From Rhizobium sp. Q54 (GTDB taxonomy: Bacteria > Pseudomonadota > Alphaproteobacteria > Rhizobiales > Beijerinckiaceae), in the NCBI GenBank assembly GCA_945901195.1, contig CAMDKB010000050.1, forward strand, positions 1-14,737: a stretch of DNA of 14,737 bases, read 5' to 3'. The notes under the pieces were generated by a model, which worked only from the letters and a program-made list of their open reading frames with translations, did no database searches and was not told the origin of the DNA. A program made the position numbers and the translations under genes. Position 1 is the stretch's first letter. Every line of letters begins with the position of its first letter. Of the stretch, positions 6,367 through 13,912 are shown one piece after another.

Positions 6367-7149
6367 CTAGTGGTAGGCCTGTCCGCCGTCGACGTTCAAA
6401 GTCTGTCCGGTCATGAAGCCGCTGGCGTCCGAAAGCAGGAACCACACGGCGCCAACAAGATCATCTGGCGTTTGCGGGCGTTTGAAGCAGCGGTTCAAGT
6501 CGCGGCCCACAACATAGTTCGAGGACGACGTCGCCAATTGCGTTTCGCTGAGCGTGAAGCCCGGCGTAATTGCATTGACGCCGATATTGTCGTCACCAAG
6601 CTCGCTGGCAAGTGACCGCGTAAGCCCGATGACGCCTGCCTTGGAAGTCGAATAATGCAGGCGATTGGGGCTGCCGAGCCAGAACCGACCGGAAGAAATA
6701 TTGACGATGCGCCCGCCGCCCTGCGCCTGCATGTGCGGATAGACAGCGCGGCAGCATACGAAAATGCCGCGCAGATTGACCTCCATCACACGGTCCCATT
6801 CCTTCACGTCGATCTTGAACCAGTCACCGCGCTCCAGAACACTCATCAACGAAGCATTGTTGACCAGGCCATCGATGCGCCCCCATTTTTTTATGGTTGC
6901 ATCGACCATCTTCTGGACAGCATCGGGATCGGAAATATCGGTGGGGATGGAAATGCACTGGCCGCCTGTGGCGGTGATATCTTCGGCGAGCTTGTTGGAA
7001 GCTTCAACCGCGACGTCAGCCAACACGACCTTTGCGCCGCCCTCGGCGAGGCGTTGGCTGTAGACTTTGCCAATCCCGGTGCCGCCGCCTGTAACAATGA
7101 CGACTTTGTCCTTCATGGAAAAAGCCGTGGTTACATCAAAGCCCGCCAT
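6367..7149 (-). CDS. Short-chain dehydrogenase/reductase (SDR), classical type
   Basis: A 260-residue classical SDR. The cofactor motif TGGGTGIG is at 20-27, the acidic D45 at the end of the second strand (VVLADV) suggests NAD(H) over NADP(H), and NNAS is at 97-100. The catalytic set is N125 (MEVNL), a serine at 152-153 (ISSG), Y166 and K170 in YSTSK. ITPGF and the C-terminal GQTLNVDGG are also typical. It oxidises or reduces an alcohol, ketone or dihydrodiol; the substrate is unknown. It lies 81 bp downstream of hydrolase 2 in the minus-strand run. Its GGGAGG ribosome site is five bases from the ATG and is buried in a perfect 8-bp hairpin, unlike any other gene here. An extra ATG four bases earlier is out of frame. 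Confidence 0.92.
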   Translation of the reverse strand: MAGFDVTTAFSMKDKVVIVTGGGTGIGKVYSQRLAEGGAKVVLADVAVEASNKLAEDITATGGQCISIPTDISDPDAVQKMVDATIKKWGRIDGLVNNASLMSVLERGDWFKIDVKEWDRVMEVNLRGIFVCCRAVYPHMQAQGGGRIVNISSGRFWLGSPNRLHYSTSKAGVIGLTRSLASELGDDNIGVNAITPGFTLSETQLATSSSNYVVGRDLNRCFKRPQTPDDLVGAVWFLLSDASGFMTGQTLNVDGGQAYH

Positions 7150-7153
7150 TCAT

Positions 7154-7184
7154 TCCTCCCGATTGATTTTTTTAACCGGGAGGA
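7154..7184 (-). promoter_or_regulatory. Leader hairpin that sequesters the SDR ribosome-binding site
   Basis: On the mRNA (minus strand) TCCTCCCG (7184-7177) pairs perfectly over 8 bp with CGGGAGGA (7161-7154), around a 15-base A-rich loop. The second arm contains the whole Shine-Dalgarno sequence and ends four bases before the SDR ATG at 7149. Such a structure would limit translation unless opened by coupling, a protein, a ligand or temperature; which applies is not known. Confidence 0.55.
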
Positions 7185-7230
7185 TGATGACGCGCTCGGG
7201 GCCGAAGCGCAAGCGGCTAGAATTTGGTGG

Positions 7231-8022
7231 TCAAACCCCCATTAGCGACCTGATTTCTGACGCGATCACATCCGGTGTTTCCAAAGGGGTGAGATGGCGT
7301 CCGGCCTTGATGACGTGCAGGGGGGCGCCCGGCAGAGCCGCCTGCAGGGCTTGCGACATGGCCACGGGCGTTGCGTAATCTTCTTCGCCGACCGCGATCC
7401 GTACTGGCATTTTCATGGCGGCGAGACCGGCCCGCAAGTCAGTTCCGCCCAGCATGGTGCAGGTGTCGGCATAGGCGGCAACTTCGTTTTTCAGGAAGAC
7501 CGCAATCGCGCGATCGACGACATCAGCATGCTTCTCGCGAAAGGCATCGGAGAACCAGCGGGTTTTCTGAAAGCCGATCAGTCCGGACAGACCTTCGTCC
7601 CGGGCCTTCTGCGCGCGCTCATCCCAGTCCTTTGGCGCCGTTTGGCCATACCATGCGGTTGTGTCGAACAGGCCAAGGCCCGTGGTGCGGGCCGGATAGT
7701 TCTGGCCGAACGTGATGGAGACCGTGCCGCCCATCGATGCGCCCGCCACGGCGGCCTTGTCCCAGCCAATGTGATCCATGAGATCAGCGAGATCGTCAGC
7801 GAAAAGAGCGGTGGTATAGGGGCCTTTGGGTTTGCCCGACGCGCCGTGGCCGCGGCAATCGTAGATCAGGATAGCGCAGGACTCTCCGAGCTTTTCTGCG
7901 ACGGGACGCCAGAATTCACGGTCCATCGCGAGCGAATGAATCAGGGCAATGCGTTTGGGCGAGGCCTTGTCGCCGAGAAGCGAATAGCCAATGCTGGTTC
8001 CGTCACGAGCCGTTGCGAACAT
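7231..8022 (-). CDS. Alpha/beta hydrolase, 3-oxoadipate enol-lactonase (PcaD)-like
   Basis: A 263-residue alpha/beta-hydrolase with IHSLAMD at the oxyanion hole (28-34), YDCRGHGASG (54-63), nucleophile S96 in GASMGG, acid D215 in GEEDYATP and H243 in GRHLTPLE. The RGHG.S and GASMGG pattern and short length match enol-lactonase-type hydrolases, which open 3-oxoadipate enol-lactone in the protocatechuate branch, but many relatives have other substrates, so the name is a best guess. It starts 12 bp after the stop of Bug protein 2 and has GAGG nine bases before its ATG, so it is co-transcribed with it. It is clearly different from the hydrolase at 1431-2297, which suggests two separate hydrolytic steps. 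Confidence 0.83.
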   Translation of the reverse strand: MFATARDGTSIGYSLLGDKASPKRIALIHSLAMDREFWRPVAEKLGESCAILIYDCRGHGASGKPKGPYTTALFADDLADLMDHIGWDKAAVAGASMGGTVSITFGQNYPARTTGLGLFDTTAWYGQTAPKDWDERAQKARDEGLSGLIGFQKTRWFSDAFREKHADVVDRAIAVFLKNEVAAYADTCTMLGGTDLRAGLAAMKMPVRIAVGEEDYATPVAMSQALQAALPGAPLHVIKAGRHLTPLETPDVIASEIRSLMGV

Positions 8023-8034
8023 ATTTTTGAGCCT

Positions 8035-9057
8035 CTATTTCATCGCTGTTGCAGCGGCATCTATGAGATCTTTGGGTGCAGACGCAATATCCAGCGCGAC
8101 CTTGTCGACGGCCGCGCCAGTATCTGTATCGATGACAAGTTGCCGGCGGGCGGCGTCAGCCAGAAAGTCCTTGTCCACGACCATGTCGTCAAACGCCTTT
8201 CGCAAGGCAGAAAGTTTGTCGGACGGTGTATTGGGAGGCGTCAGCAATGCACGGCCGATAGCTGCGCCGGCGGACGCAAATTCGATCACCTTCTTTTTTT
8301 GCGGATCACTCACAAGCTCCTGCATTAGCGGCACGGTCTGAAGCTCCTTCTCCCGCTTGAGGCCAGCCTGAATTGCGACGATCATTTCGCCTTTCTCGAT
8401 GGGACCCTTATGTGTGGCGCGCCAGGAATTCCATGCAGAGGAAACATAATCGACTTCTGCGCGCTCCATGGCCAGGATGGATTCCTGCGATCCCTTGTAG
8501 CCGCAGATGATCTCGAACTGGAATCCATCCAGCGATTTCAACAACGCTGGATATTGATAGCTTTGCGAATTGCGTCCTGTGCAGCCAGCGCGTGTTTTCA
8601 AAGTGCGCATCATGTCTGGCGCGATGGCGGGCGACCCCTTGCGGAAGACGAAGGCTGCATTCACCGATGCGAAAGAGCCGATGTAATGCATCTCCTGCAC
8701 TTTCCATTTGCCTACGTCGGGCTCCATCAATTGAGTATGCACAATGGTTTCGGGAAACAACGCGATGACCGAGCCGTCGCGCGGCGCGTTTGCGTAAAAG
8801 AACGACGTGGCGACAACGCCGCCGCCACCAGGCTTGTGTTCGACGATGATTGTGGGTGCTCCCGGGATGAAGCGCCTGAAATGATCAGCAGCAAGGCGGG
8901 CGTAGAGATCGTAAGAGCCTCCGGGCGGATGGCCCAACATGATGCGAAGGCCTTTGGCCTTGTAAAAATCAGCGATGGGATCGGCGAAAGCCGTGGAAGT
9001 GAAAGCCAGCGCGCCAATTACGAGGGCGGCCGCGCGTGAAAGCGGTGATGTCTGCAT
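8035..9057 (-). CDS. Bug/TctC-family periplasmic solute-binding protein 2
   Basis: A 340-residue Bug-type protein with a signal peptide (hydrophobic AAALVIGALAF, cleavage likely after AFA near residue 25). Family blocks include FYKAKGLRIMLGHPPGGSYDLYARLAADHF, IPGAPTIIVEHKPGGGGVVATSFFY and GYKGSQESILAMERAEVDYV. The start at 9057 is chosen because AAAGG lies seven bases before it and the signal peptide then begins at residue 1; ATGs at 9063 and 9171 would be too close to the site or add a hydrophilic leader. It follows ubiD by 11 bp. It differs from Bug protein 1 in most positions outside the family blocks, so the two probably bind different ligands. A cysteine pair near C158 and C184 (my count) could form a disulfide. 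Confidence 0.88.
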   Translation of the reverse strand: MQTSPLSRAAALVIGALAFTSTAFADPIADFYKAKGLRIMLGHPPGGSYDLYARLAADHFRRFIPGAPTIIVEHKPGGGGVVATSFFYANAPRDGSVIALFPETIVHTQLMEPDVGKWKVQEMHYIGSFASVNAAFVFRKGSPAIAPDMMRTLKTRAGCTGRNSQSYQYPALLKSLDGFQFEIICGYKGSQESILAMERAEVDYVSSAWNSWRATHKGPIEKGEMIVAIQAGLKREKELQTVPLMQELVSDPQKKKVIEFASAGAAIGRALLTPPNTPSDKLSALRKAFDDMVVDKDFLADAARRQLVIDTDTGAAVDKVALDIASAPKDLIDAAATAMK

Positions 9058-9068
9058 AATCATGCCTT

Positions 9069-10730
9069 TCAATGCGTTTTCGCGCCAGGGTTTTCGACCA
9101 GCCTGACTGGAGTTTCCGGTTTGAGCCCACTGCGCCGCCGCGCGAATGTGTTGACGCCATTGGCTTCCCAATTGCCTTGCGTAGCTTTGTCAGCAAAGAC
9201 CTGCCAGTCTGCGGCCCAATCTCCGAGATCGTAACCATGCCATGGCGCTTTCATTTGGAGCGGCGGTAAATTGTGTGCACCGCGCAATTCGTTCCATATG
9301 TTTTGTGCGTTCTCCATGAACGGTTTGGCGGGCAGGGCCAGAGGCGATGTGGGATGTTTGAGCGTTGCGTCAATCAGCATGGTGGAATCGCCGCCGCCTG
9401 CGCCGGCCTTGGGGCCGTGTCCACCGGCGCGATGGGGAATCAGCATGGTGTCGGCTATGGGGTCGGACCGGTAGGTGAGAGACCAGAAAATTGCATCGGT
9501 ATTGAGAGGATCGATATCCTCAGAGACGGCAATAACAATCTTGCCGCATTGGGCCTGGAGGGTTGAGGCGCCTTGCAGACCGCGCCAGACCTCGGTTTTG
9601 GGTGCGCCATGAACAAATTGCAGAAAAATCACCTTGCGCAGATTGGTCAGCGGCTCGTGCATTACAACATTTTTTATGCCCTTGATGTCGAGATCTCGCC
9701 GCAGATGCTGCACGAACAAGGCTTCATAGGCCGACTTTTTCAAGATGCTGGATTCGGAAGGCGTGACTTCGCTGAGGACGCTGGCGAAGACGGGCTTTTT
9801 CTTCATTGTGATGGCGGTGACGCGCATGGACATGTTGTAGTCTTCAAGCGCGATGTGGCCATGGCTTTCGCCAAACGGACCTTCAGGTTCCAGTAATTCG
9901 GTATCTATAAAACCTTCGATTACGATTTCCGCGTCGGCGGGAATTTCCAGATCGATAGTCTTGGCTTTCGTCACCCGCAAGGCGCGGCCTGCCAGCCCGC
10001 CTGCAACAGCCATTTCGTCCTGATCCACCGCCAGTTTCTGAGGGCCGGTGAACAGCACGACGGGCGAACAGCCGACGACGATGGCGATGGGCATGGGCTG
10101 TTTCAACTTCTGGTATTTCAGCCAATGAGCGTAGCCGCCCGCGCCGGAAAGCCGCGACGCCATTCGCACGCCAAGTCGATCGCGCGCCTTCAGACCTGCG
10201 CGGTATGTGCCCATGTTGCGGATGCCGGTTTCCGGATCCTTGGTGATGCAGAGCGTAGCGGTGAGATAGGGCGCGGCATCAAAGCCGGGCGTGGAAATGG
10301 GGATGGGCAGCAAATCAAGGCCGCCGCCGGGCTTTGTCAGATCGTCGCCTGTGATCACGACTTCATGGCAGGCGGCATGCTCAACGAATTCTGGCGGGAT
10401 GGGATTGGCAATGCCCTTGAGCCAGACTTCGGCCAGTTTGTCGACCGGCACGCCCATTCCCATGGCGTAGATTTCGTTGGAAGCGGCGAGCGCGCCGACG
10501 ACGACGGGAATGTCGTAGGTCTCGCCTTTGGCTCCATGGACATTGGTGAACATGAAGGCGCGGCGATCAGCTTCGGCATACGATCCAAGAAATTGGCAGC
10601 GCATGAGCGGATGGATCTCGGTATCCTTGCAGATGGGCCTGTCGATGCGCACCAGCAGGCCCGCGGCTTCCAGCTGGGCGAGGTGCACCTGAAAGTCGCC
10701 CGGGGCGGACTGTTTGGTTTGATCAATCAT
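9069..10730 (-). CDS. UbiD-family prenylated-FMN decarboxylase
   Basis: A 553-residue member of the UbiD family. The residues that hold the cofactor and metal and carry out catalysis in fungal ferulate decarboxylase (Fdc1) have clear counterparts: N172 and R177 in RNMGTYRAGLK, and E283 and E288 in EPEGPFGESHG. LPIPISTPGFDAAPYLT and SEDIDPLNTDAIFWSLTYR are further family blocks. Members reversibly decarboxylate unsaturated or aromatic acids and need prenylated FMN made by UbiX; no ubiX is in the window. Because the cluster also has a second decarboxylase type, its substrate is more likely a pathway acid than the ubiquinone precursor. It is the first gene of the long minus-strand run. The ATG at 10730 has only a poor ribosome site (ATACGG), and the coxL-like gene diverges from it. 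Confidence 0.92.
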   Translation of the reverse strand: MIDQTKQSAPGDFQVHLAQLEAAGLLVRIDRPICKDTEIHPLMRCQFLGSYAEADRRAFMFTNVHGAKGETYDIPVVVGALAASNEIYAMGMGVPVDKLAEVWLKGIANPIPPEFVEHAACHEVVITGDDLTKPGGGLDLLPIPISTPGFDAAPYLTATLCITKDPETGIRNMGTYRAGLKARDRLGVRMASRLSGAGGYAHWLKYQKLKQPMPIAIVVGCSPVVLFTGPQKLAVDQDEMAVAGGLAGRALRVTKAKTIDLEIPADAEIVIEGFIDTELLEPEGPFGESHGHIALEDYNMSMRVTAITMKKKPVFASVLSEVTPSESSILKKSAYEALFVQHLRRDLDIKGIKNVVMHEPLTNLRKVIFLQFVHGAPKTEVWRGLQGASTLQAQCGKIVIAVSEDIDPLNTDAIFWSLTYRSDPIADTMLIPHRAGGHGPKAGAGGGDSTMLIDATLKHPTSPLALPAKPFMENAQNIWNELRGAHNLPPLQMKAPWHGYDLGDWAADWQVFADKATQGNWEANGVNTFARRRSGLKPETPVRLVENPGAKTH

Positions 10731-10776
10731 GCCGTATTTCCGCTTGCGCCGCTGTGGCTTATGTTGGTTGCGTTCT

Positions 10777-10792
10777 TACAGGCCATCCTGTA
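10777..10792. promoter_or_regulatory. Palindrome TACAGG-N4-CCTGTA between divergent ubiD and coxL-like genes
   Basis: TACAGG (10777-10782) and CCTGTA (10787-10792) form a perfect 6-4-6 inverted repeat in the 106-bp gap between the two divergent starts. This is a classic place and shape for a dimeric regulator's operator. On the minus strand it falls within the 17-base spacer of a weak promoter-like pair, TTGCTC and TAAGAA. No regulator gene is visible nearby. Confidence 0.45.
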
Positions 10793-10836
10793 GCGGAGCA
10801 ACCGGAGCGCCCGCGCTAATGACTGCTGGAACACTC

Positions 10837-13212
10837 ATGAACAAGCCCGTAGATCTCGACATCAACAACATAGGCAAGCCGCTGCGGCGCAAAGAAGATG
10901 AGCGCCTGATTACAGGCAAGGGCCGGTTCACAGACGATTTTTCCATCGCTGGGCAGGCCTATGCCGCCATGGTGCGCTCACCCTATCCGCATGCGCGCAT
11001 TGTCAGTATCGACAAAGAAAGGACGCTGGCATTGCCGGGGGTGTTGGGGGTCTACACCGGCGCCGATTGCGCTGCTGACGATCTGTGCGCTATTCCGCAC
11101 GACCCGATTCCCAAAACCAAATATGACATGAAGCTCACGGGGCCGGAAGGTTCGAGAATCTTCATAGGCCCACATATGTTGCTGCCTGCCGACAAGGCAC
11201 GCCACGTGGGCGAAGCGGTCGCGATGGTTGTGGCAAAGAGCGAGACGCAAGCGCAGGACGCAGCGGCTGCGCTTGAGATTGTGTGGGAGGAATTGCCCTT
11301 TGTCCTCAGTCAGGAAGACGCCTTTGCATCTGGCGCGCCCGCTGTCTGGGACGAAGTCAGCGACAATGTTCTGGTCGATTCATGGTTCGGCGACCGGGTT
11401 GCAACAGAGGACGTTTTTTCGAAAGCCGATCACGTCGTCAAAATGGAATTTCGTATTCCCCGGGTGACTGCGGCCGCTCTGGAGCCGCGCGCAGCGCTGG
11501 GATTTTGCGATCCGCGCAGCGGTCAATGTGAGCTCTATGTCGGTGGTGGCGGTGCTGTCCGCCAGAAGAATGAGATCGCCAGTGTTCTCAAAATGGACCC
11601 GGCGACGTTGCGCGTCATGACTTTCGATGTCGGCGGCAATTTCGGCGCAAAGAATCGCGTGTATGTCGAATATGGACTGGTGCTCTGGGCTTCCCGGAAA
11701 CTTGGCGTGCCGGTGAAGTTCACCTCGACCCGTTACGAAAGTCTGCTGACGGATTATCAGGGCCGCGATCTCCTCACACGGGTCGAACTTGCGCTGCGCA
11801 AGGACGGCAAGTTTCTGGCCTTGAGGGCTGACAATATCAGCAATGTCGGCGCTCGCTGCGTGTCGCTTTCGCCGCTCGGCAAGGGCGCGGGGCTTATCAC
11901 GGGCTCATACCATATACCCATCGCAACCCTGCATGCGCGCGCTGTGTTTACCAACACAATGCCGACCCAGGCCTATCGCAGTTCCGGCAGGCCGGAAGTG
12001 AATTTCGCCATCGAGCGATTGATTGATACTGCGGCGCGCGAACTTGGATTCGATCGCGTATCCCTGCGCCGCAGGAACCTCGTCAGCCCGAAACAAATGC
12101 CCTACACGAATGCGGTTGGCGCAACCTATGACAGTGGCGAATATGCCAACCAGCTCGATCTTGCGCTGGAGATTTCGGACTGGAAAGGTTTTGCCCGGCG
12201 CAAGCGTGAAGCCGCCAAAAGAGGCAAGCTGGCCGGGCTTGGCCTTGCCCATTATGTCGAGTCTTCCATTGGCTCACCCAGGGAGCGTGCCGAAATCACG
12301 GTGAAGCCGGAAGGGCGTGTAGAACTCATCATCGGGACACAGCCCAGCGGTCAGGGCCACGAAACCAGTTTTGCGCAAGTGATCGGCGATCTCCTCCACA
12401 TGCCCGTCGATCTCATCGATATTGTGATGGGGGACACAAAGGTCGTGCGCATCGGCGGTGGCACTCATTCGGGTCGCTCGATGCGCCATGCCGCAACCGT
12501 CATGTCGAAGGGCGCTGCATCACTCGTCGCCAAGGGCAAGGCGATCGCAGCACACGTGCTGGATCTTGAACCTGGGCATATTGATTGGGAGGGCGGCCGT
12601 TTTCATGCACGCGGCACCAATCACTCCTTCGACATGCTGGGACTTGCGCGTGAAGCCGCAAAACTGGCGTTGCCGGGTGAACTCAAGGATGGCCTTGCGA
12701 TCGTCGAGGACAATGAAATGCACGAGCCGGTTTTCCCCAATGGCTGCACAGTCTGCGAAGTTGAGGTGGATCCCGAGACAGGCGTAGTCGAGATCACGCG
12801 CTATGCGGCTGTCGATGATGTTGGTCGCTGCATCAATCCATTGATTGTGCATGGCCAGACACATGGTGGCATTGTTCAGGGTGTAGGGCAGGCGATGTGG
12901 GAATTGTGTGCGCTGGACAAGAGCTCGGGTCAGCCGCTGGCCGGATCATTTATGGACTACGGGATGCCGCGTGCTGATGCGTTTCCGTTTTTCCGCACGG
13001 AAATAGCGCAGGTTCTTTCACCGACGAATCCGCTGGGGATCAAGGCGGGCGGCGAGGGGGGAACGACACCGGCGCTTTCAGTCATCGTCAATGCGATTGT
13101 CGATGCTCTTGATGATTTCGGCATTCGGGATATACAGATGCCGGCAACGCCAGCGAACGTCTGGAACGCGATAGAGTTGGCAAAGGCAGGGAAAAACAGA
13201 AATGTAAAATAA
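10837..13212 (+). CDS. Xanthine dehydrogenase-family molybdopterin-binding (CoxL-like) subunit
   Basis: The 791-residue protein has the full large-subunit length. It begins with the typical IGKPLRRKEDERLITGKGRFTDD, then the a/b hammerhead domain to about residue 160. Molybdopterin-binding blocks are DVGGNFGAKN (264-273), AYRSSGRPE (379-387), TQPSGQGHETSFAQV (501-515) and KAGGEGGTTPA (736-746) with the catalytic glutamate E740. The enzymes hydroxylate aromatic, N-heterocyclic or aldehyde carbons using water, passing electrons through FeS and FAD subunits. Neither partner gene lies next to it, which is unusual. The active-site loop reads AYRSSGR rather than the CO-dehydrogenase AYRCSFR or the common AYRGAGR, and GGGGAVRQKN (236-245) stands where relatives have a Q..H motif. 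The start at 10837 (GGAA seven bases upstream) is preferred; 10819 is possible. Confidence 0.88.
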   Translation: MNKPVDLDINNIGKPLRRKEDERLITGKGRFTDDFSIAGQAYAAMVRSPYPHARIVSIDKERTLALPGVLGVYTGADCAADDLCAIPHDPIPKTKYDMKLTGPEGSRIFIGPHMLLPADKARHVGEAVAMVVAKSETQAQDAAAALEIVWEELPFVLSQEDAFASGAPAVWDEVSDNVLVDSWFGDRVATEDVFSKADHVVKMEFRIPRVTAAALEPRAALGFCDPRSGQCELYVGGGGAVRQKNEIASVLKMDPATLRVMTFDVGGNFGAKNRVYVEYGLVLWASRKLGVPVKFTSTRYESLLTDYQGRDLLTRVELALRKDGKFLALRADNISNVGARCVSLSPLGKGAGLITGSYHIPIATLHARAVFTNTMPTQAYRSSGRPEVNFAIERLIDTAARELGFDRVSLRRRNLVSPKQMPYTNAVGATYDSGEYANQLDLALEISDWKGFARRKREAAKRGKLAGLGLAHYVESSIGSPRERAEITVKPEGRVELIIGTQPSGQGHETSFAQVIGDLLHMPVDLIDIVMGDTKVVRIGGGTHSGRSMRHAATVMSKGAASLVAKGKAIAAHVLDLEPGHIDWEGGRFHARGTNHSFDMLGLAREAAKLALPGELKDGLAIVEDNEMHEPVFPNGCTVCEVEVDPETGVVEITRYAAVDDVGRCINPLIVHGQTHGGIVQGVGQAMWELCALDKSSGQPLAGSFMDYGMPRADAFPFFRTEIAQVLSPTNPLGIKAGGEGGTTPALSVIVNAIVDALDDFGIRDIQMPATPANVWNAIELAKAGKNRNVK

Positions 13213-13214
13213 TA

Positions 13215-13239
13215 GCGGTGCGACTTTCAAGCGCGCCGC
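13215..13239 (+). terminator. Hairpin after the coxL-like gene
   Basis: GCGGTGCG (13215-13222) can pair with CGCGCCGC (13232-13239), 8 bp with one G-T pair and a 9-base loop, three bases beyond the stop codon. No T-tract follows, so an intrinsic terminator is only possible. Confidence 0.35.
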
Positions 13240-13296
13240 ATGAGATAATCGGAGTCGTGAAGGTCAGTTTTCGAACACCAGCCGCAGCACATCCTG

Positions 13297-13533
13297 CTAT
13301 CCGGTGTCTTGCACGGGTACATGCCAGAAACTCGTTCCCATTGATGGAAATTCGCGCATCGGCAGATAGATTTCAGTCAGCCGTGATCGCGTGCGATTGC
13401 CGAGCATAATCGCTTTTTCCAGCAATTGGTTCATGCTGTCATCGCCCTGCGGCACGTCTGTCAGTGTCAGCGACGTTCGCCCTGTTGCGGGAAGAACTGC
13501 TGACAGCATACGCTCGAAGTCGGTCATCGACAT
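13297..13533 (-). CDS. Small protein of unknown function (78 residues)
   Basis: I do not recognise this ORF. It encodes MSMTDFERMLSAVLPATG at the start and ends HVPVQDTG, with no membrane segment, signal peptide or known motif. The N-terminal half looks like a short amphipathic helix followed by TSLTLTDVPQGDDSM; two or three strands or helices could follow. In its favour is the AAAGGGG ribosome site six bases before the ATG at 13533; a start at 13560 would ignore it. It converges on the coxL-like gene and is on the same strand as bcsN, 379 bp away. It could be a real small gene, perhaps a stray part of a longer one, but nothing links it to the catabolic cluster. Confidence 0.4.
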   Translation of the reverse strand: MSMTDFERMLSAVLPATGRTSLTLTDVPQGDDSMNQLLEKAIMLGNRTRSRLTEIYLPMREFPSMGTSFWHVPVQDTG

Positions 13534-13871
13534 GTTAGCCCCTTTATATCCGTCTCGCATTGGAACGCGTATTTGGACGCGCGTTTTATCCGCCCCGAAT
13601 GATCACCTTTGATCGATGCAGCATTGCTTTGAAATACTGACTGCGTGTCTTCCGCCAACTATCCCTGATGGACGAAAATCATTTATCGATAATCTGCCGC
13701 GCAAATGACTCATTTCTTAATTCGATCCTTTACGGAAACGCTGTCTGGCAGTATGCTTATCCGAGGCGGTAGCGATTGATTAAAATTGACATGATCGCAC
13801 AAGCGAACGATTTAAATACAAGCCGAGGCAACGACAAGTGAATGCACAATTTATATGGGGTGGTTCCCGCT
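13534..13871. other. Non-coding stretch without recognisable gene
   Basis: This region is AT-richer than its flanks, and I see no supported coding sequence on either strand. Notable items are the perfect palindrome TTATCGATAA (13683-13692) and a plus-strand TTGACA (13786-13791) with only weak -10 options downstream (GATTTA at 17 bases, TTTAAA at 19). It may hold the promoter of the small gene on the minus strand, but I see no good match. Confidence 0.4.
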
Positions 13872-13907
13872 TGCCAAAGCGACCAGTATAGCCTGGTCGC
13901 TCTGGCA
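13872..13907 (-). terminator. Strong two-part hairpin just downstream of bcsN
   Basis: GCGACCAG (13879-13886) pairs perfectly with CTGGTCGC (13893-13900) around a 6-base loop; beyond a 2x2 internal loop TGCCA (13872-13876) pairs with TGGCA (13903-13907). It starts five bases beyond the bcsN stop codon and probably ends or stabilises that transcript. There is no U-tract on the minus strand; on the plus strand a short CAGTTTATT follows. Confidence 0.55.
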
Positions 13908-13912
13908 TCAGT

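Noticed and set aside
7294..8328. Plus-strand ORF of 344 codons
   Set aside because: It lies opposite hydrolase 2 and Bug protein 2, both with full family motifs and ribosome sites; it has no recognisable motif.
8410..9039. Plus-strand ORF of 209 codons
   Set aside because: Antisense to Bug protein 2, no domain seen, composition typical of a reverse-strand shadow.
10125..10793. Plus-strand ORF of 222 codons
   Set aside because: Antisense shadow of ubiD in GC-rich codons; no motif, and it would run across the divergent promoter region.
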